The position numbers and the translations under genes are program-made. Below the pieces are notes generated by a model, which saw only the letters and a program-made list of their open reading frames with translations, did not search any database and was not told the origin of the DNA. Shown in pieces: positions 1 to 8,753 of a stretch of 64,000 bases of DNA; the stretch's first letter is position 1; the number at the start of each line of letters is the position of its first letter. The DNA comes from MED-G17 sp963991985 (lineage in GTDB: Bacteria; Bacteroidota; Bacteroidia; NS11-12g; UBA9320), in contig CAXDRX010000001.1 of assembly GCA_963991985.1 (NCBI GenBank), positions 62,001 through 126,000 of the forward strand, written 5' to 3'.

Positions 1-1
1 T

Positions 2-802
2 GGTTCTTCTTTTGGAGCGTATATTGAGGGTTTGAATAAAACTTGTTTTACTGAAAAATCAGGGGTAAACTGTGTTCTTCTTGAAAGCACAAAATCCATT
101 GCAGAGACTTGTCAAAATATTGCTTTCTCTGCATGTTTATATTCTGGACAGATGTGCACCGCACCACAAAATATTTTTATTCCAGAAGAAGGCATAAAAA
201 CAGAAGAAGGTATCATAGATTACAAAACCGTTCTAGCTACGCTTTCTGATAGTCTGAACAATTTGATCCACCATCCTAAAATGGGGGCGGGTACCCTGGG
301 AGCTATACAAAACGACCACACGTTGAAAAATATCCATGCGCAAGGAAACTTTGGTGGGAAAGTCATTTTAAACCATCAGGAAATTCAAAATCAAGAATTT
401 AATGCTGCAAGAGTAGCAAGCCCGAAGCTGGTAGAGCTTGAAGCAGAAAACATAAACATAGAAAAAGAATATTTTGGTCCAATTGTTTTTGTTATAAAAT
501 GTAAAACGCGCCATCAGGCTCTCCAAAAGATGAAAAATATAGCGCACAAAAAAGGGGCCATAACCTGTGCTGCTTATTCCACAGACAAAACTTTTTCAGC
601 AGAAATAGAAGAAGAAATGAACCGAGTATTTACACCCGTTAGTTTCAATTTTACTGGAGCCGCTTTTGTAAACCAACACGCAGCCTTTTCAGACTTTCAT
701 GTTAGTGGAGGAAACCCAGCTGGTAATGCAAGTTTTACCGATGCCAATTTTATATGCAAACGTTTTGTTTGGGTAGGCAACCGATATGCACCAGAAACAT
801 AG
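2..802 (+). CDS. paaN: Phenylacetic acid degradation protein PaaN-type aldehyde dehydrogenase (5' end cut off)
   Basis: The window opens inside this gene; 266 C-terminal residues are visible and the frame is open from base 2. It belongs to the aldehyde dehydrogenase superfamily. The segment GQMCTAPQNIFIP carries the catalytic cysteine, and the tail, with HVSGGNPAGNASFTDANF, matches the PaaN/PaaZ-like branch of phenylacetate degradation rather than ordinary ALDHs. In that pathway the enzyme oxidises a semialdehyde made after opening of the aromatic ring. The NAD-binding N-terminal part lies outside the window. No other paa gene is present here, so a role on another aldehyde cannot be excluded. 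Confidence 0.75.
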   Translation, partial: GSSFGAYIEGLNKTCFTEKSGVNCVLLESTKSIAETCQNIAFSACLYSGQMCTAPQNIFIPEEGIKTEEGIIDYKTVLATLSDSLNNLIHHPKMGAGTLGAIQNDHTLKNIHAQGNFGGKVILNHQEIQNQEFNAARVASPKLVELEAENINIEKEYFGPIVFVIKCKTRHQALQKMKNIAHKKGAITCAAYSTDKTFSAEIEEEMNRVFTPVSFNFTGAAFVNQHAAFSDFHVSGGNPAGNASFTDANFICKRFVWVGNRYAPET

Positions 803-843
803 TAGAATTTGGAGAAAGTAAACGAAGCAACTTCTATTTTTCT

Positions 844-851
844 TAATTTTG
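844..851 (+). promoter_or_regulatory. Bacteroidota-type -7 box TAATTTTG
   Basis: The bases match the Bacteroidota consensus TAnnTTTG exactly. Only 7 bases separate the box from the GTG that opens the next gene, so transcription would begin almost at the start codon. I see no TTG -33 element at the usual 19-21 base spacing. Confidence 0.4.
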
Positions 852-858
852 TAACATC

Positions 859-1404
859 GTGAAAGAGACAAAAAAAAGAATTATCAATGTTGTTTTAACT
901 ATTGTCGTTTTCGTAATGTCTTACTTGGTTTACAATACCATTGCAAAACCCATTGCTCACCAAAAAGAAATTAACATAAGGGAAAAAGCAATCATTGCTC
1001 GTTTGGAAAAAGCCAGAGAAGCCCAACTTGCTTTTAAAGAGATCACCGGAGGCAAATTTGCCAACTCATGGGATACTTTAATTTATGTAATGAAAAATGG
1101 GGAAATCAATGTCGAAGTACAGTTTGGAGATGCAGACGACAGTACCACAGTCTTCAGGAAAGAAATCGTCAAAAAACCGATATATGATGAACTTTTTGCC
1201 AATTACCCTCTAGACTCAATTTTATTGGTGCCTTACACAAACGACACCTTTGAAATTGCAACAGGAGAAGTAGAAAAAAATGGTGTTTTGCTGCCAACCT
1301 TTCAAATTTCAGATCCGGCCCCATTCAATGAAAGACGGATTGAGAACAATAATCCACTCCGTGTAGGCAACTTATTCGAAGCGGATTACAATGGAAATTG
1401 GTGA
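859..1404 (+). CDS. Hypothetical single-pass membrane protein, pseudopilin-like layout
   Basis: A 181-residue protein starting at GTG, the first start codon after the -7-like box. Residues about 8-28 form one hydrophobic helix. An amphipathic helix rich in Glu, Arg and Ala follows, with the stretch KAREAQLAFKEITGGKFANSW, then a mixed soluble domain. A membrane helix running into a long helix and a small globular head resembles the layout of type II/IV pseudopilins. There is no prepilin peptidase site, so this is a resemblance and not an assignment. It precedes the DUF3822 gene and is probably co-transcribed with it. No function is known to me. Confidence 0.65.
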   Translation: MKETKKRIINVVLTIVVFVMSYLVYNTIAKPIAHQKEINIREKAIIARLEKAREAQLAFKEITGGKFANSWDTLIYVMKNGEINVEVQFGDADDSTTVFRKEIVKKPIYDELFANYPLDSILLVPYTNDTFEIATGEVEKNGVLLPTFQISDPAPFNERRIENNNPLRVGNLFEADYNGNW

Positions 1405-1442
1405 TGCTTTAAAATTCTTGAAACAAATGTTTCCTAAAACAA

Positions 1443-2183
1443 ATGATTCTATTCTTCGAAATAGCGAATAACTTTTTATCCGTTGCGGTAAAAGATAAAA
1501 AAGATAGAATCTTGTTTCTCAACTTTTTGGATGATGTAACAGATAAAAAGGTGGATGAGTTTTTGGATAATATCCCAAAGTTTAAATTCAATGAAGTTCT
1601 TCTCATCCAATCCCAAGTAAATTTCAGTCTTTGTCCAATGGGAGCTGATAAAAAAGCATTTCAGGATTACTACCAATTAAAATATACATTGGGTGAAAAT
1701 CAAAAACTAAAAACCATCGACAACCAAAAATTTGGCATCAAAATCATTTTTGCAAAAGAAGAATGGCTTGAAAAGAAAATAACAGGAAAATATGGTCGAT
1801 GTGATTTTGTTTTTGATTTAAATTTTTACTTGAACCAATTGAGCACCAGAAATTTATGGCAAATCATACTTTCCAAAAGTGAAATTTTATTGCTTGGAAC
1901 ACAGAACAAAAAATTGCTGTTGGCCAACAGATTTTCAATCAAACAAATAGACGAGTGCATCTATTTTTTAATGTCGTCTATACAACAAAAAGAAGTGGAC
2001 CAGGCAACCTGTAAAGTTGAAATTCTTGGATCATCTGATGCTGGGGAAATCCTAAAAGCGCAACTTGAACCTTATTTCCAAAAAGTTGAAATAATCAACA
2101 GGACCTTAGATTTTAAACAGTACAAAGCTACGGAAGGGGACAAGAGTTTTGTCAATCAGAATTTTATTCTACAAAACATATAA
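1443..2183 (+). CDS. DUF3822 family protein
   Basis: A 246-residue soluble protein of the Bacteroidota-specific DUF3822 family, recognised by its overall pattern and its place just before rsmD and coaD. The family has an actin/ASKHA-like look, with repeated beta-strand units such as ILFFEIANNFLSVAV near the start. I assign no reaction. An in-frame stop lies 22 bases upstream of the ATG, so this start is the only reasonable one. It ends one base before the rsmD ATG, which points to a shared transcript. The family's linkage to rsmD suggests a link to ribosome or rRNA metabolism, but that is inference. Confidence 0.7.
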   Translation: MILFFEIANNFLSVAVKDKKDRILFLNFLDDVTDKKVDEFLDNIPKFKFNEVLLIQSQVNFSLCPMGADKKAFQDYYQLKYTLGENQKLKTIDNQKFGIKIIFAKEEWLEKKITGKYGRCDFVFDLNFYLNQLSTRNLWQIILSKSEILLLGTQNKKLLLANRFSIKQIDECIYFLMSSIQQKEVDQATCKVEILGSSDAGEILKAQLEPYFQKVEIINRTLDFKQYKATEGDKSFVNQNFILQNI

Positions 2184-2184
2184 A

Positions 2185-2712
2185 ATGCGTATCGTAGGTG
2201 GGAAATGGGCCCGTAAGCATATTTTTTTGCCTAAAGCACTTCCTGTTCGGCCTACTATGGATATGGCAAGAGAATCGCTATTCAATATTTTGAACCACAG
2301 ATTTTCGATTGCCAACAAAGACATTCTAGATTTATTTTCTGGATCGGGAATCGTAAGTCTCGAATTTGCCTCTCACAATGCAAAAACCATAGATATGGTA
2401 GAAAACAATTTCCGGGTAATTCAACATTTAAATAAATTGGCTGATCATTTTGATTTTCAACATAAAATAATTCAAAAAGACGTATTCCAATTTCTAAAAA
2501 ACACTTCAAAGAAATATGACATTGTTTTTGCAGACCCACCCTACAACCACACACGAATTCGGGAATTACCAGATTTGATTTTTAAAAATCAAATTCTATC
2601 AAAAAGTGGCATCTTGATTTTAGAACATCCCCAAAGTATTGAGATAGAACATACCTACAAAGTTGATACGCGAAAATTTGGACAATCTATGTTTTCTTTT
2701 TTTCAAGCATAA
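2185..2712 (+). CDS. rsmD: 16S rRNA (guanine966-N2)-methyltransferase RsmD
   Basis: A 175-residue SAM-dependent methyltransferase that modifies G966 of 16S rRNA during small-subunit assembly. The N-terminus MRIVGGKWARKHI resembles the usual RsmD opening. The SAM-binding motif is DLFSGSGIVSLEFASH, and the catalytic DPPY motif is at about residues 117-120. I chose the ATG one base after the preceding stop. An earlier in-frame ATG at 2149 would add 12 residues and overlap the DUF3822 tail, which homologues do not support. coaD follows after 16 bases, a linkage found in many bacteria. Confidence 0.9.
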   Translation: MRIVGGKWARKHIFLPKALPVRPTMDMARESLFNILNHRFSIANKDILDLFSGSGIVSLEFASHNAKTIDMVENNFRVIQHLNKLADHFDFQHKIIQKDVFQFLKNTSKKYDIVFADPPYNHTRIRELPDLIFKNQILSKSGILILEHPQSIEIEHTYKVDTRKFGQSMFSFFQA

Positions 2713-2728
2713 ATTCTTTATTTGAACC

Positions 2729-3187
2729 ATGAAGTCGGCCGTATTTCCTGGAACCTTTGATCCATTTACCAATGGTCATCTAGACATTGTTCATAAGGGA
2801 CTTAAGCTTTTTGAACATATAATTATTGCGGTAGGAGAAAATCCAAACAAGGAACAAATGTTTGCTCTAGAGCAAAGAACACGTTGGATACGAAATATTT
2901 TCCAATCGGAATCACGAGTAAGCGTTGCTGATTACAGAGGTTTGACGGTTCAATTTTGTAAACAAATAGGTGCGCAATTTATTTTGAGAGGTTTGCGTAG
3001 TTCAGATGATTTTAATTTTGAAAAACAAATAGCCCTTGTGAACGAAAAACTAGATTCCAAAGTCCAAAGTATTTTTGTAATGTCCGAAGAAAGTCATAGT
3101 CAAATTAGTTCGACTTTGGTACGAGAAATCATTCGGCACAAAGGAAATTACCATCAGTTCGTCCCTAAAGAAATCCGCTTCGAATAA
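2729..3187 (+). CDS. coaD: Phosphopantetheine adenylyltransferase (coenzyme A synthesis)
   Basis: A 152-residue enzyme transferring AMP from ATP to 4'-phosphopantetheine, the penultimate step of coenzyme A synthesis. The nucleotidyltransferase signature GTFDPFTNGH is at residues 8-17 and the C-terminal ISSTLVRE motif is intact. Length is normal for the family. It is last in the rightward DUF3822-rsmD-coaD group. Its last 23 bases overlap the 3' end of the oppositely oriented Nudix gene, so the two transcripts must be partly antisense. Confidence 0.95.
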   Translation: MKSAVFPGTFDPFTNGHLDIVHKGLKLFEHIIIAVGENPNKEQMFALEQRTRWIRNIFQSESRVSVADYRGLTVQFCKQIGAQFILRGLRSSDDFNFEKQIALVNEKLDSKVQSIFVMSEESHSQISSTLVREIIRHKGNYHQFVPKEIRFE

Positions 3188-3776
3188 GCACATCTTGAAT
3201 GGAAGAATATGTTCGTTTAGATTGCTCAAGAGCCTTTTTGGGGTCTTCAAAATAGACTTTAGTAATTCCTTCTTTCTCCTGAGGATGAAGATGGTTGGAA
3301 TCGCTGCAGGACATTATAAACCATTGTGTTTTTTTTATTTGAATGTCTTGGTTTTTGTATTGAAAAAAGTGAAAGGAATCTTCTGTTTTGTTGATTATTT
3401 TTAAATTCCTTACACCCGTTTCTTCCTCCACTTCACGGATCGCTGCGTTTTTTGCACTCTCTCCATGGTCTATTTTTCCTTTGGGTAAATCTAAAAATTC
3501 CCGTTTTTCAATAAAGAGAATTTCTCCTTTTTCGTTCAAAACCAGTCCCCCCGCTGCTTCTACCAATTGGAAATTCCCAATAAAACTTTGGAAGTATTTT
3601 TCAAATTGATCCGATTGTATCAATATTTGGATTGGTTTTTTTTTATTTTTTAAAGCATCAACGATTGTAATGTAATTTTTTAAATCCTTTGGCGCCATTT
3701 TCAAGTCATAGTCCAATTCTGAACTCGGCTTTTTGCAAAAATGGATACAACTATTTTCAAAATATATTTTGTTCAT
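3165..3776 (-). CDS. Nudix hydrolase
   Basis: A 203-residue protein with a perfect Nudix box (G-x5-E-x7-REVEEETGV) at residues 100-122, so it should hydrolyse a nucleoside diphosphate linked to another group. The preceding strand AAGGLVLNEKGEILFIEKREFLDLPKG is typical. An N-terminal domain of about 70 residues precedes it and is less recognisable. The substrate cannot be told from sequence. The gene is divergent from pyrE with only 7 bases between the two start codons, so each promoter must lie inside the other gene. Its 3' end overlaps coaD. Confidence 0.85.
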   Translation of the reverse strand: MNKIYFENSCIHFCKKPSSELDYDLKMAPKDLKNYITIVDALKNKKKPIQILIQSDQFEKYFQSFIGNFQLVEAAGGLVLNEKGEILFIEKREFLDLPKGKIDHGESAKNAAIREVEEETGVRNLKIINKTEDSFHFFQYKNQDIQIKKTQWFIMSCSDSNHLHPQEKEGITKVYFEDPKKALEQSKRTYSSIQDVLIRSGFL

Positions 3777-3783
3777 TTGTGTT

Positions 3784-4404
3784 ATGTCTATGGTAGACCA
3801 CTACGAAATCACGAAGATATTATTGGAGTGTGGAGCTATAAAATTAAATCTTGACAAAAAATTCGTTTGGGCTTCTGGGATTCATTCGCCTATATATTGC
3901 GACAATAGGGTAATTTTATCCTACCCTAAACAAAGAGATACAATTGCATCTGCAGTTGCTCGAGAAATTCGTAGAAATTTTTCAAATGTAAATGCAATTG
4001 TCGGAGTTGCTACTGCTGGGATACCCGTTGGCGTTTTGGTTGCACAAAAATTAAATATTGCATACGCCTATTGCCGAACAGAACCCAAAAAACACGGTGC
4101 AAAAAAACAATTAGAAGGAACACTGAAAGAAAATAGCCAACTTGTTGTCTTCGAAGATTTAATATCAACCGGAAAAAGCTCTTTAAAAGTTGTAGATTAC
4201 TTAAAAAGTAATCATCATAATGTTTTAGGGGTTCAAGCAATTTTTACCTACGGAACAAAAATGGCAACCAAAAATTTTAGAGAACACAACACAAAAATTG
4301 AAACATTAATCAATGCCAGACAACTTATTGAAGCAGCTTCCAACAATGGTTATATAAGTTCGGATGAAGCTAGAATGGTTTTTTCTTTCTTAAAGACTTT
4401 GTAA
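3784..4404 (+). CDS. pyrE: Orotate phosphoribosyltransferase
   Basis: A 206-residue enzyme that joins orotate to PRPP to give OMP, the fifth step of pyrimidine synthesis. The PRPP-binding loop VVFEDLISTGKSS lies near residues 120-132, and WASGIHSPIYCDNR near the N-terminus is characteristic. The ATG at 3784 (another at 3790) fits homologue length; an upstream ATG would add 17 unrelated residues from inside the Nudix gene. A TATTTTG box lies 12 bases before the start. The gene ends one base before the ahcY stop on the other strand. Other pyr genes (pyrR, pyrB) lie about 45 kb away. Confidence 0.95.
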   Translation: MSMVDHYEITKILLECGAIKLNLDKKFVWASGIHSPIYCDNRVILSYPKQRDTIASAVAREIRRNFSNVNAIVGVATAGIPVGVLVAQKLNIAYAYCRTEPKKHGAKKQLEGTLKENSQLVVFEDLISTGKSSLKVVDYLKSNHHNVLGVQAIFTYGTKMATKNFREHNTKIETLINARQLIEAASNNGYISSDEARMVFSFLKTL

Positions 4405-4405
4405 T

Positions 4406-5716
4406 CTAATACCTATAATGCTCCGTCTTGTAGGGACCATCAACCGATACCCCAATATATTGTGCTTGTTCCTCTGATAATTCTTCTAATTCAACGCCAA
4501 TTTTTTTGAGATGTAGTCTAGCTACTTTTTCGTCAAGATGTTTGGGTAAAATGTACACATCGTTCTCATATTTTGATGACTTATTCCATAATTCCATTTG
4601 TGCCAATACTTGATTGGTAAATGAATTACTCATCACAAAACTAGGGTGACCTGTTGCACATCCCAAATTGACTAGTCTTCCTTCAGCAAGAACTACAATT
4701 TCTTTTCCATTTATGTTGTACAAATCTACTTGCGGTTTGATTTGAAACTTTGTTTCACCATAATTTTTGTTGAGCCAAGCCATGTCAATTTCATTATCAA
4801 AATGACCAATGTTACAAACTATTGTTTTGTCATTCATCAATTCAAAATCTCCTTGCGTTATGATGTTTTTGTTTCCTGTAGCTGTGATTACTATTTGCGC
4901 CCGTGGAATTGCATTTTTCATTTTTTTCACTTCAAATCCGTCCATAGCCGCTTGTAAAGCGTTGATTGGATCGATCTCGGTAACAATTACCCTCGCTCCT
5001 GCTCCTCTTAGTGACATTGCCGTTCCTTTCCCCACATCTCCATACCCAGCAACCACAGCAACTTTCCCTGCAATCATTATATCTGTAGCTCTTCTAATTG
5101 CATCTACAGCACTTTCTCTGCAACCATACTTGTTATCAAATTTGGATTTTGTAACCGAATCATTTACATTGATTGCAGGCATGGGTAAGGTCCCATTTTT
5201 TACTCTATCATACAACCTCAAAACTCCCGTTGTCGTCTCTTCGGAAATCCCTTTGATTTCTGACACTAATTCTGGTCTTTTGTCCAAAACATAATTGGTC
5301 AAATCTCCTCCATCGTCAAGAATCATATTGAGTGATTTACCTCCCTCAAAGGCATCTATCGTTTGCTCTATACACCAATCATATTCCTCTTCTGTTTCTC
5401 CTTTCCAAGCAAAAACTGGTGTACCGGCAGCAGCAATCGCAGCTGCAGCTTGGTCTTGGGTTGAAAAAATATTACAGGAACTCCAGGAAACTTCAGCGCC
5501 CAGCGCCTGCAGGGTTTCTATCAGCACTGCCGTTTGGATGGTCATGTGTAAACAACCGGCTATTCTTGCTCCCCGCAAAGGTTTTGATGTACCAAATTCT
5601 TCTCTTAACGCCATCAGGCCAGGCATTTCTGCCTCGGCAAGTTCTATTTCTTTCCTTCCCCATTCGGCAAGGCTAATGTCTTTTACTTTGTAATTTATGT
5701 TGGCTGTTGAAATCAT
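4406..5716 (-). CDS. ahcY: Adenosylhomocysteinase
   Basis: A 436-residue enzyme that splits S-adenosylhomocysteine into adenosine and homocysteine and so regenerates methylation capacity. The NAD-binding loop GYGDVGKG is at about residues 224-231 and the C-terminal PYKTEHYRY is the family signature (NAD-contacting Lys/Tyr). The sequence [20 protein letters not shown] is diagnostic. I chose the ATG at 5716; an upstream in-frame ATG at 5737 would add 7 residues. A TATCTTCG box lies 8 bases before the chosen ATG and supports it. The gene is convergent with pyrE and divergent from the bacilliredoxin gene. Confidence 0.95.
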   Translation of the reverse strand: MISTANINYKVKDISLAEWGRKEIELAEAEMPGLMALREEFGTSKPLRGARIAGCLHMTIQTAVLIETLQALGAEVSWSSCNIFSTQDQAAAAIAAAGTPVFAWKGETEEEYDWCIEQTIDAFEGGKSLNMILDDGGDLTNYVLDKRPELVSEIKGISEETTTGVLRLYDRVKNGTLPMPAINVNDSVTKSKFDNKYGCRESAVDAIRRATDIMIAGKVAVVAGYGDVGKGTAMSLRGAGARVIVTEIDPINALQAAMDGFEVKKMKNAIPRAQIVITATGNKNIITQGDFELMNDKTIVCNIGHFDNEIDMAWLNKNYGETKFQIKPQVDLYNINGKEIVVLAEGRLVNLGCATGHPSFVMSNSFTNQVLAQMELWNKSSKYENDVYILPKHLDEKVARLHLKKIGVELEELSEEQAQYIGVSVDGPYKTEHYRY

Positions 5717-5724
5717 TCTATTCG

Positions 5725-5732
5725 CGAAGATA
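5725..5732 (-). promoter_or_regulatory. -7-like box TATCTTCG before ahcY
   Basis: On the minus strand this is TAnnTTCG, a one-base variant of the Bacteroidota -7 consensus. It ends 8 bases before the ahcY ATG. The same TTCG variant recurs before purH, porQ and a metallo-hydrolase gene in this window. Confidence 0.35.
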
Positions 5733-5774
5733 TACATACATTCTATTTTATATTGACCTGTTGCAGGATAATCC

Positions 5775-5782
5775 TAATTTTG
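5775..5782 (+). promoter_or_regulatory. Promoter with -33 TTG and -7 TAATTTTG
   Basis: TAATTTTG matches TAnnTTTG exactly, and a TTG at 5753-5755 sits 19 bases upstream, the spacing known for Bacteroides-type promoters. The box ends 8 bases before the ATG of the bacilliredoxin gene, leaving almost no 5' leader. Confidence 0.6.
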
Positions 5783-5790
5783 TAATCATT

Positions 5791-6204
5791 ATGTATCCAG
5801 AAGAATTGGTAACTCCTATGAGGGCCGAGCTAACAAATGAAGGCTTCAAGGAATTAAAAACAGAAAAGGAAGCAGAAGAAGCATTGAGTTTGAATCGTGG
5901 AAGTGCCTTGGTTGTGGTAAATTCTGTGTGCGGTTGTGCTGCAGGTTGCGCAAGACCAGGGGTAGTCTCGTCTTTAAAAAATGAAAAAACACCCGATCAT
6001 TTGTTTACTGTTTTTGCTGGTCAAGACAAAGAAGCTACTGAAAAAGCAAGAGAATTTTTTCTACCTTATCCACCTTCATCTCCTTCTATAGCCCTTATGA
6101 AAGATGGAGAGTTGGTTCATTTCATTGAAAGACATCATATTGAGGGAAGACCAGCAGATTTAATATCCAGTCATCTAAAACAAGTTTACGACCAGTTGCT
6201 GTAG
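5791..6204 (+). CDS. BrxA/BrxB family bacilliredoxin
   Basis: A 137-residue thioredoxin-fold protein of the YphP/YqiW (DUF1094) family. These proteins remove bacillithiol from oxidised cysteines of other proteins. The active-site motif CGC is at residues 47-49 with a further Cys at 53 (CGCAAGCARPG). The ATG at 5791 gives the conserved opening MYPEELVTPMRAEL; in-frame sequence upstream is not conserved. A good promoter lies 8 bases before it. Its presence suggests the organism makes bacillithiol, though no bsh genes are in the window. Confidence 0.9.
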   Translation: MYPEELVTPMRAELTNEGFKELKTEKEAEEALSLNRGSALVVVNSVCGCAAGCARPGVVSSLKNEKTPDHLFTVFAGQDKEATEKAREFFLPYPPSSPSIALMKDGELVHFIERHHIEGRPADLISSHLKQVYDQLL

Positions 6205-6219
6205 TTAAGGGCATTAAAA

Positions 6220-6247
6220 AAGGTCTTTGATGAATTTCAAAGACCTT
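6220..6247 (-). terminator. Intrinsic terminator for the porP-gldJ transcript
   Basis: An 11-base perfect stem (AAGGTCTTTGA paired with TCAAAGACCTT) with a 6-base loop. Read leftward it is followed by a run of T, so it suits the end of gldJ, whose stop lies 30 bases before it. It may also stop the convergent bacilliredoxin transcript. Confidence 0.8.
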
Positions 6248-6276
6248 TCAGAAACGTTCGTTAAAGAATGAAGTTT

Positions 6277-7704
6277 TTAAGGATGTCCTAGCCTATGCAT
6301 AGCACAACGAAAACCAATTCTACTGTTGGACTGCTCTTCGTCTAAATATCTTCTCGTTCCTGGGCTCATCCAATATTCTGGATCATGCCAATTCCCTCCT
6401 TTGTATACACGGGCTCGATTATCAATTAGCGAACTTACTCCATATTCATATCCTTGGCTACCATCACTATATTCTTCCTCATCTAAATAGCCAATATTAT
6501 CTGATCTTTTGTAGTTTCTTCGGTACTCATTCTCTTCCCTAGTTACATTCACATACTGAATTCTACCCAAGCTGTCTTTATAATCTACAAAACCATCTTC
6601 ATCTAATTTGGGTTTTTGAAAAACGTTTCCACGGAAAGAATTGAATTCATTCATATCTTCAAAAGAAAGAGGACGGTAAACATCCATAACCCATTCACTC
6701 ACATTACCTGCCATATTGTATAGTCCGAAATCGTTGGGCCAGTATGTTCTAACATCCGTAGGTATGAATGCGTGATCATTGTATTTGCTCTCGATACCCG
6801 CAAAATCACCATTCCCTCTTCGCACATTCGCCATGAAAGAACCTCTGTAATCCGTTTCCCCCTTTTTGCTTCCATCGTTTCTTACTGTATGCCCTACCCA
6901 TGGGTAGATTTTTTTGTTGTTGATGTTTTCACCAATGGCTTCACCCGTGTTGGCAATGGCAGCATATTCCCATTCTGCTTCGGTCGGCAATCTGTATTCT
7001 GGTAAGAAAATGCCATCTTCCATTCTGACTTTTCGTGTTGCTCCTTTTGACATAATATCCTTCAAAGGTCTTTTGCCTTCTTTTCCGTCAAACTGCCTAT
7101 TTAGGTAAGCATCTGTGTTAAAATTTTCTTCATTCATTTGGTTTGGATCAGTATCCAAAATACCTTCCCTAATGAGAATCATCTCATTTACCCTGTCTGT
7201 TCGCCAAGCAGCGTATTCTGTTGCTTGTAACCAACTAACACCAACCACCGGGTAATTTTGATAAGATGGATGTCTTAAATAATACTTTACATAAGGTTCA
7301 TTGTAAGACAGCCGATCCCTCCAACAATTGGTATCTGGCAATGACATTTTGTATACTTCGGGATAGTCAACGAAAACACGACGCAACCAGTGCATGTACT
7401 CTAAATAGTGTTTGTTGCTTACCTCTGTTTCGTCCAAATAAAAAGAGGGCACCGTTACTTTCTTTTCAACATTGTTGAATTCAAAGGTCAGATCTTGTTC
7501 AGAGCTTCCCATGGTGAAAGATCCGCCGTGAACCAATACGAGTCCTGGGCCCGTTTCTTGACCTGCATATTCGTGGGTTTCAAAACCGCCCCAATCAGGA
7601 TCGTTATAAACCCAGCCCGTTGTTGATGAGCGCTCAGATTTGCAAGCAGTAAATACGAGAGCAGAGACGAACAACCACATCATAATGTTATTAATTCTTT
7701 TCAT
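6277..7704 (-). CDS. gldJ: Gliding motility / T9SS lipoprotein GldJ (SUMF1-like domain)
   Basis: A 475-residue lipoprotein with a type II signal peptide; the lipidated Cys is at residue 21 in VFTAC. Most of the protein is a formylglycine-generating-enzyme (SUMF1/FGE-sulfatase) fold, shown by GGSFTMGS, LDETEVSNKHY, YRLPTEAEWEYAA, NMAGNVSEWVMD and the end SRIGFRCAM. GldJ and GldK are paralogues with this fold. I prefer GldJ because gldJ neighbours porU and porV in Flavobacterium johnsoniae and because of the opening GWVYNDPDWGGFE. GldJ is needed for stable GldK and thus for T9SS secretion and gliding. It is probably co-transcribed with the porP-like gene 65 bases upstream. Confidence 0.75.
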   Translation of the reverse strand: MKRINNIMMWLFVSALVFTACKSERSSTTGWVYNDPDWGGFETHEYAGQETGPGLVLVHGGSFTMGSSEQDLTFEFNNVEKKVTVPSFYLDETEVSNKHYLEYMHWLRRVFVDYPEVYKMSLPDTNCWRDRLSYNEPYVKYYLRHPSYQNYPVVGVSWLQATEYAAWRTDRVNEMILIREGILDTDPNQMNEENFNTDAYLNRQFDGKEGKRPLKDIMSKGATRKVRMEDGIFLPEYRLPTEAEWEYAAIANTGEAIGENINNKKIYPWVGHTVRNDGSKKGETDYRGSFMANVRRGNGDFAGIESKYNDHAFIPTDVRTYWPNDFGLYNMAGNVSEWVMDVYRPLSFEDMNEFNSFRGNVFQKPKLDEDGFVDYKDSLGRIQYVNVTREENEYRRNYKRSDNIGYLDEEEYSDGSQGYEYGVSSLIDNRARVYKGGNWHDPEYWMSPGTRRYLDEEQSNSRIGFRCAMHRLGHP

Positions 7705-7769
7705 TTTTTTATTGAATTCTATGAATAAACTTCTAATAGGCTTAAAATATTGTTACAATAATACGTTTT

Positions 7770-8753
7770 TTAAAAGTCTGGACAGCTAATGGGCCTGAAA
7801 CGTCTAGTTGGTTTTCGAGCGCACCAACCAACCGAAGCAGAGATCTCATGAGAGCCTGGAGCGGCAGCTCTTGCACTTGAAACGGTTAAATCAAATGAAT
7901 ACCCAAATTTAAATTGGTCTTTCCTAAACCCAACCAAAACCATTGCGGCATCGGAATTTTTGAAATCCCCAAATGTCTGACGATACCACAAACCTGTAAC
8001 CAGAGGACCTCGGTTGATGTAAAACCCTGCATTGAGCTGAGAAAATTGGTCTTGCATCATAAATAAGATGTTTGGGGAAAAAGTACTTTTCGCAACTCTT
8101 CTCTTGTCCAAAGGAACCACCATTCCACCATGAGCTGTATATCTCCTTGGCAAATTGCTTTTGGGATCACCATAAAAAGATTGATTTGGTTCGATTACAT
8201 TGTGGGCAGCAAATCCAAAATAAAAATCTTTTGTGTAAGCCACTACGCCGGCATTAAAGTTGGGCGTTAAAATATTGGTTGACGCCAATTGTTCTTGAGA
8301 AGATTTCACAAAGCCTCTTGTTTGGTCTATCATATCTTCGAAGAGCAATTTACTCATATCCACACTCCTTTGGATAATCTGACCTTCAATGCCAAAGCGC
8401 ATGGTAAAATCTCGGCTAACATTTAGTTGATAAGAGTAAATACCACTAAACTGATATGTTTTGAGCAAACCTTCACCTGCAACATCTCTTAATGCCACAA
8501 ATCCAATTCCACCACCAATCGCATCTAAGTGTTGGTCAAAACTAGCCACAGTTGTAATATAAGCGCCAGGTAAATTAGGCCACTGGTTTCGTTGGTTTAG
8601 AGAAGCTCTCCCCCCCCCATTGCATTCACCAGTACCTGCCAAAGCTGGGTTGGTGTACAAAGGAGAAGCATAAAATTGAGACAACTCAGGGTCTTGGGCC
8701 TTTGCCAATAAAGTTAACAAAAGAAATATGGGCGTAACTATGTTCCGAATCAT
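7770..8753 (-). CDS. PorP/SprF family T9SS outer-membrane protein
   Basis: A 327-residue predicted outer-membrane beta-barrel with a signal peptide ending near AKAQ at residue 20. The family signature follows at once: DPELSQFYASPLYTNPALAGT. PorP/SprF proteins anchor T9SS components or surface adhesins in the outer membrane; genomes usually encode many paralogues, so I do not call this porP itself. Codons 46-48 are GGG GGG GGG, a nine-G tract, so loss or gain of one base would truncate the protein soon after the signal peptide. It sits between gldJ and porU and is divergent from porU. Confidence 0.85.
   Translation of the reverse strand: MIRNIVTPIFLLLTLLAKAQDPELSQFYASPLYTNPALAGTGECNGGGRASLNQRNQWPNLPGAYITTVASFDQHLDAIGGGIGFVALRDVAGEGLLKTYQFSGIYSYQLNVSRDFTMRFGIEGQIIQRSVDMSKLLFEDMIDQTRGFVKSSQEQLASTNILTPNFNAGVVAYTKDFYFGFAAHNVIEPNQSFYGDPKSNLPRRYTAHGGMVVPLDKRRVAKSTFSPNILFMMQDQFSQLNAGFYINRGPLVTGLWYRQTFGDFKNSDAAMVLVGFRKDQFKFGYSFDLTVSSARAAAPGSHEISASVGWCARKPTRRFRPISCPDF
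8610..8618 (-). repeat. Nine-base G homopolymer inside the porP/sprF-like gene
   Basis: On the coding (minus) strand the run is G9, encoding Gly46-Gly48 after GTGECN. Homopolymeric G tracts of this length are prone to slippage. The sequenced version is in frame (ON). I noticed no other G/C run this long in the window. Confidence 0.8.

Noticed and set aside
4809..5693. Long plus-strand open frames opposite ahcY
   Set aside because: They mirror the codon pattern of ahcY and have no start signal or recognisable domain.
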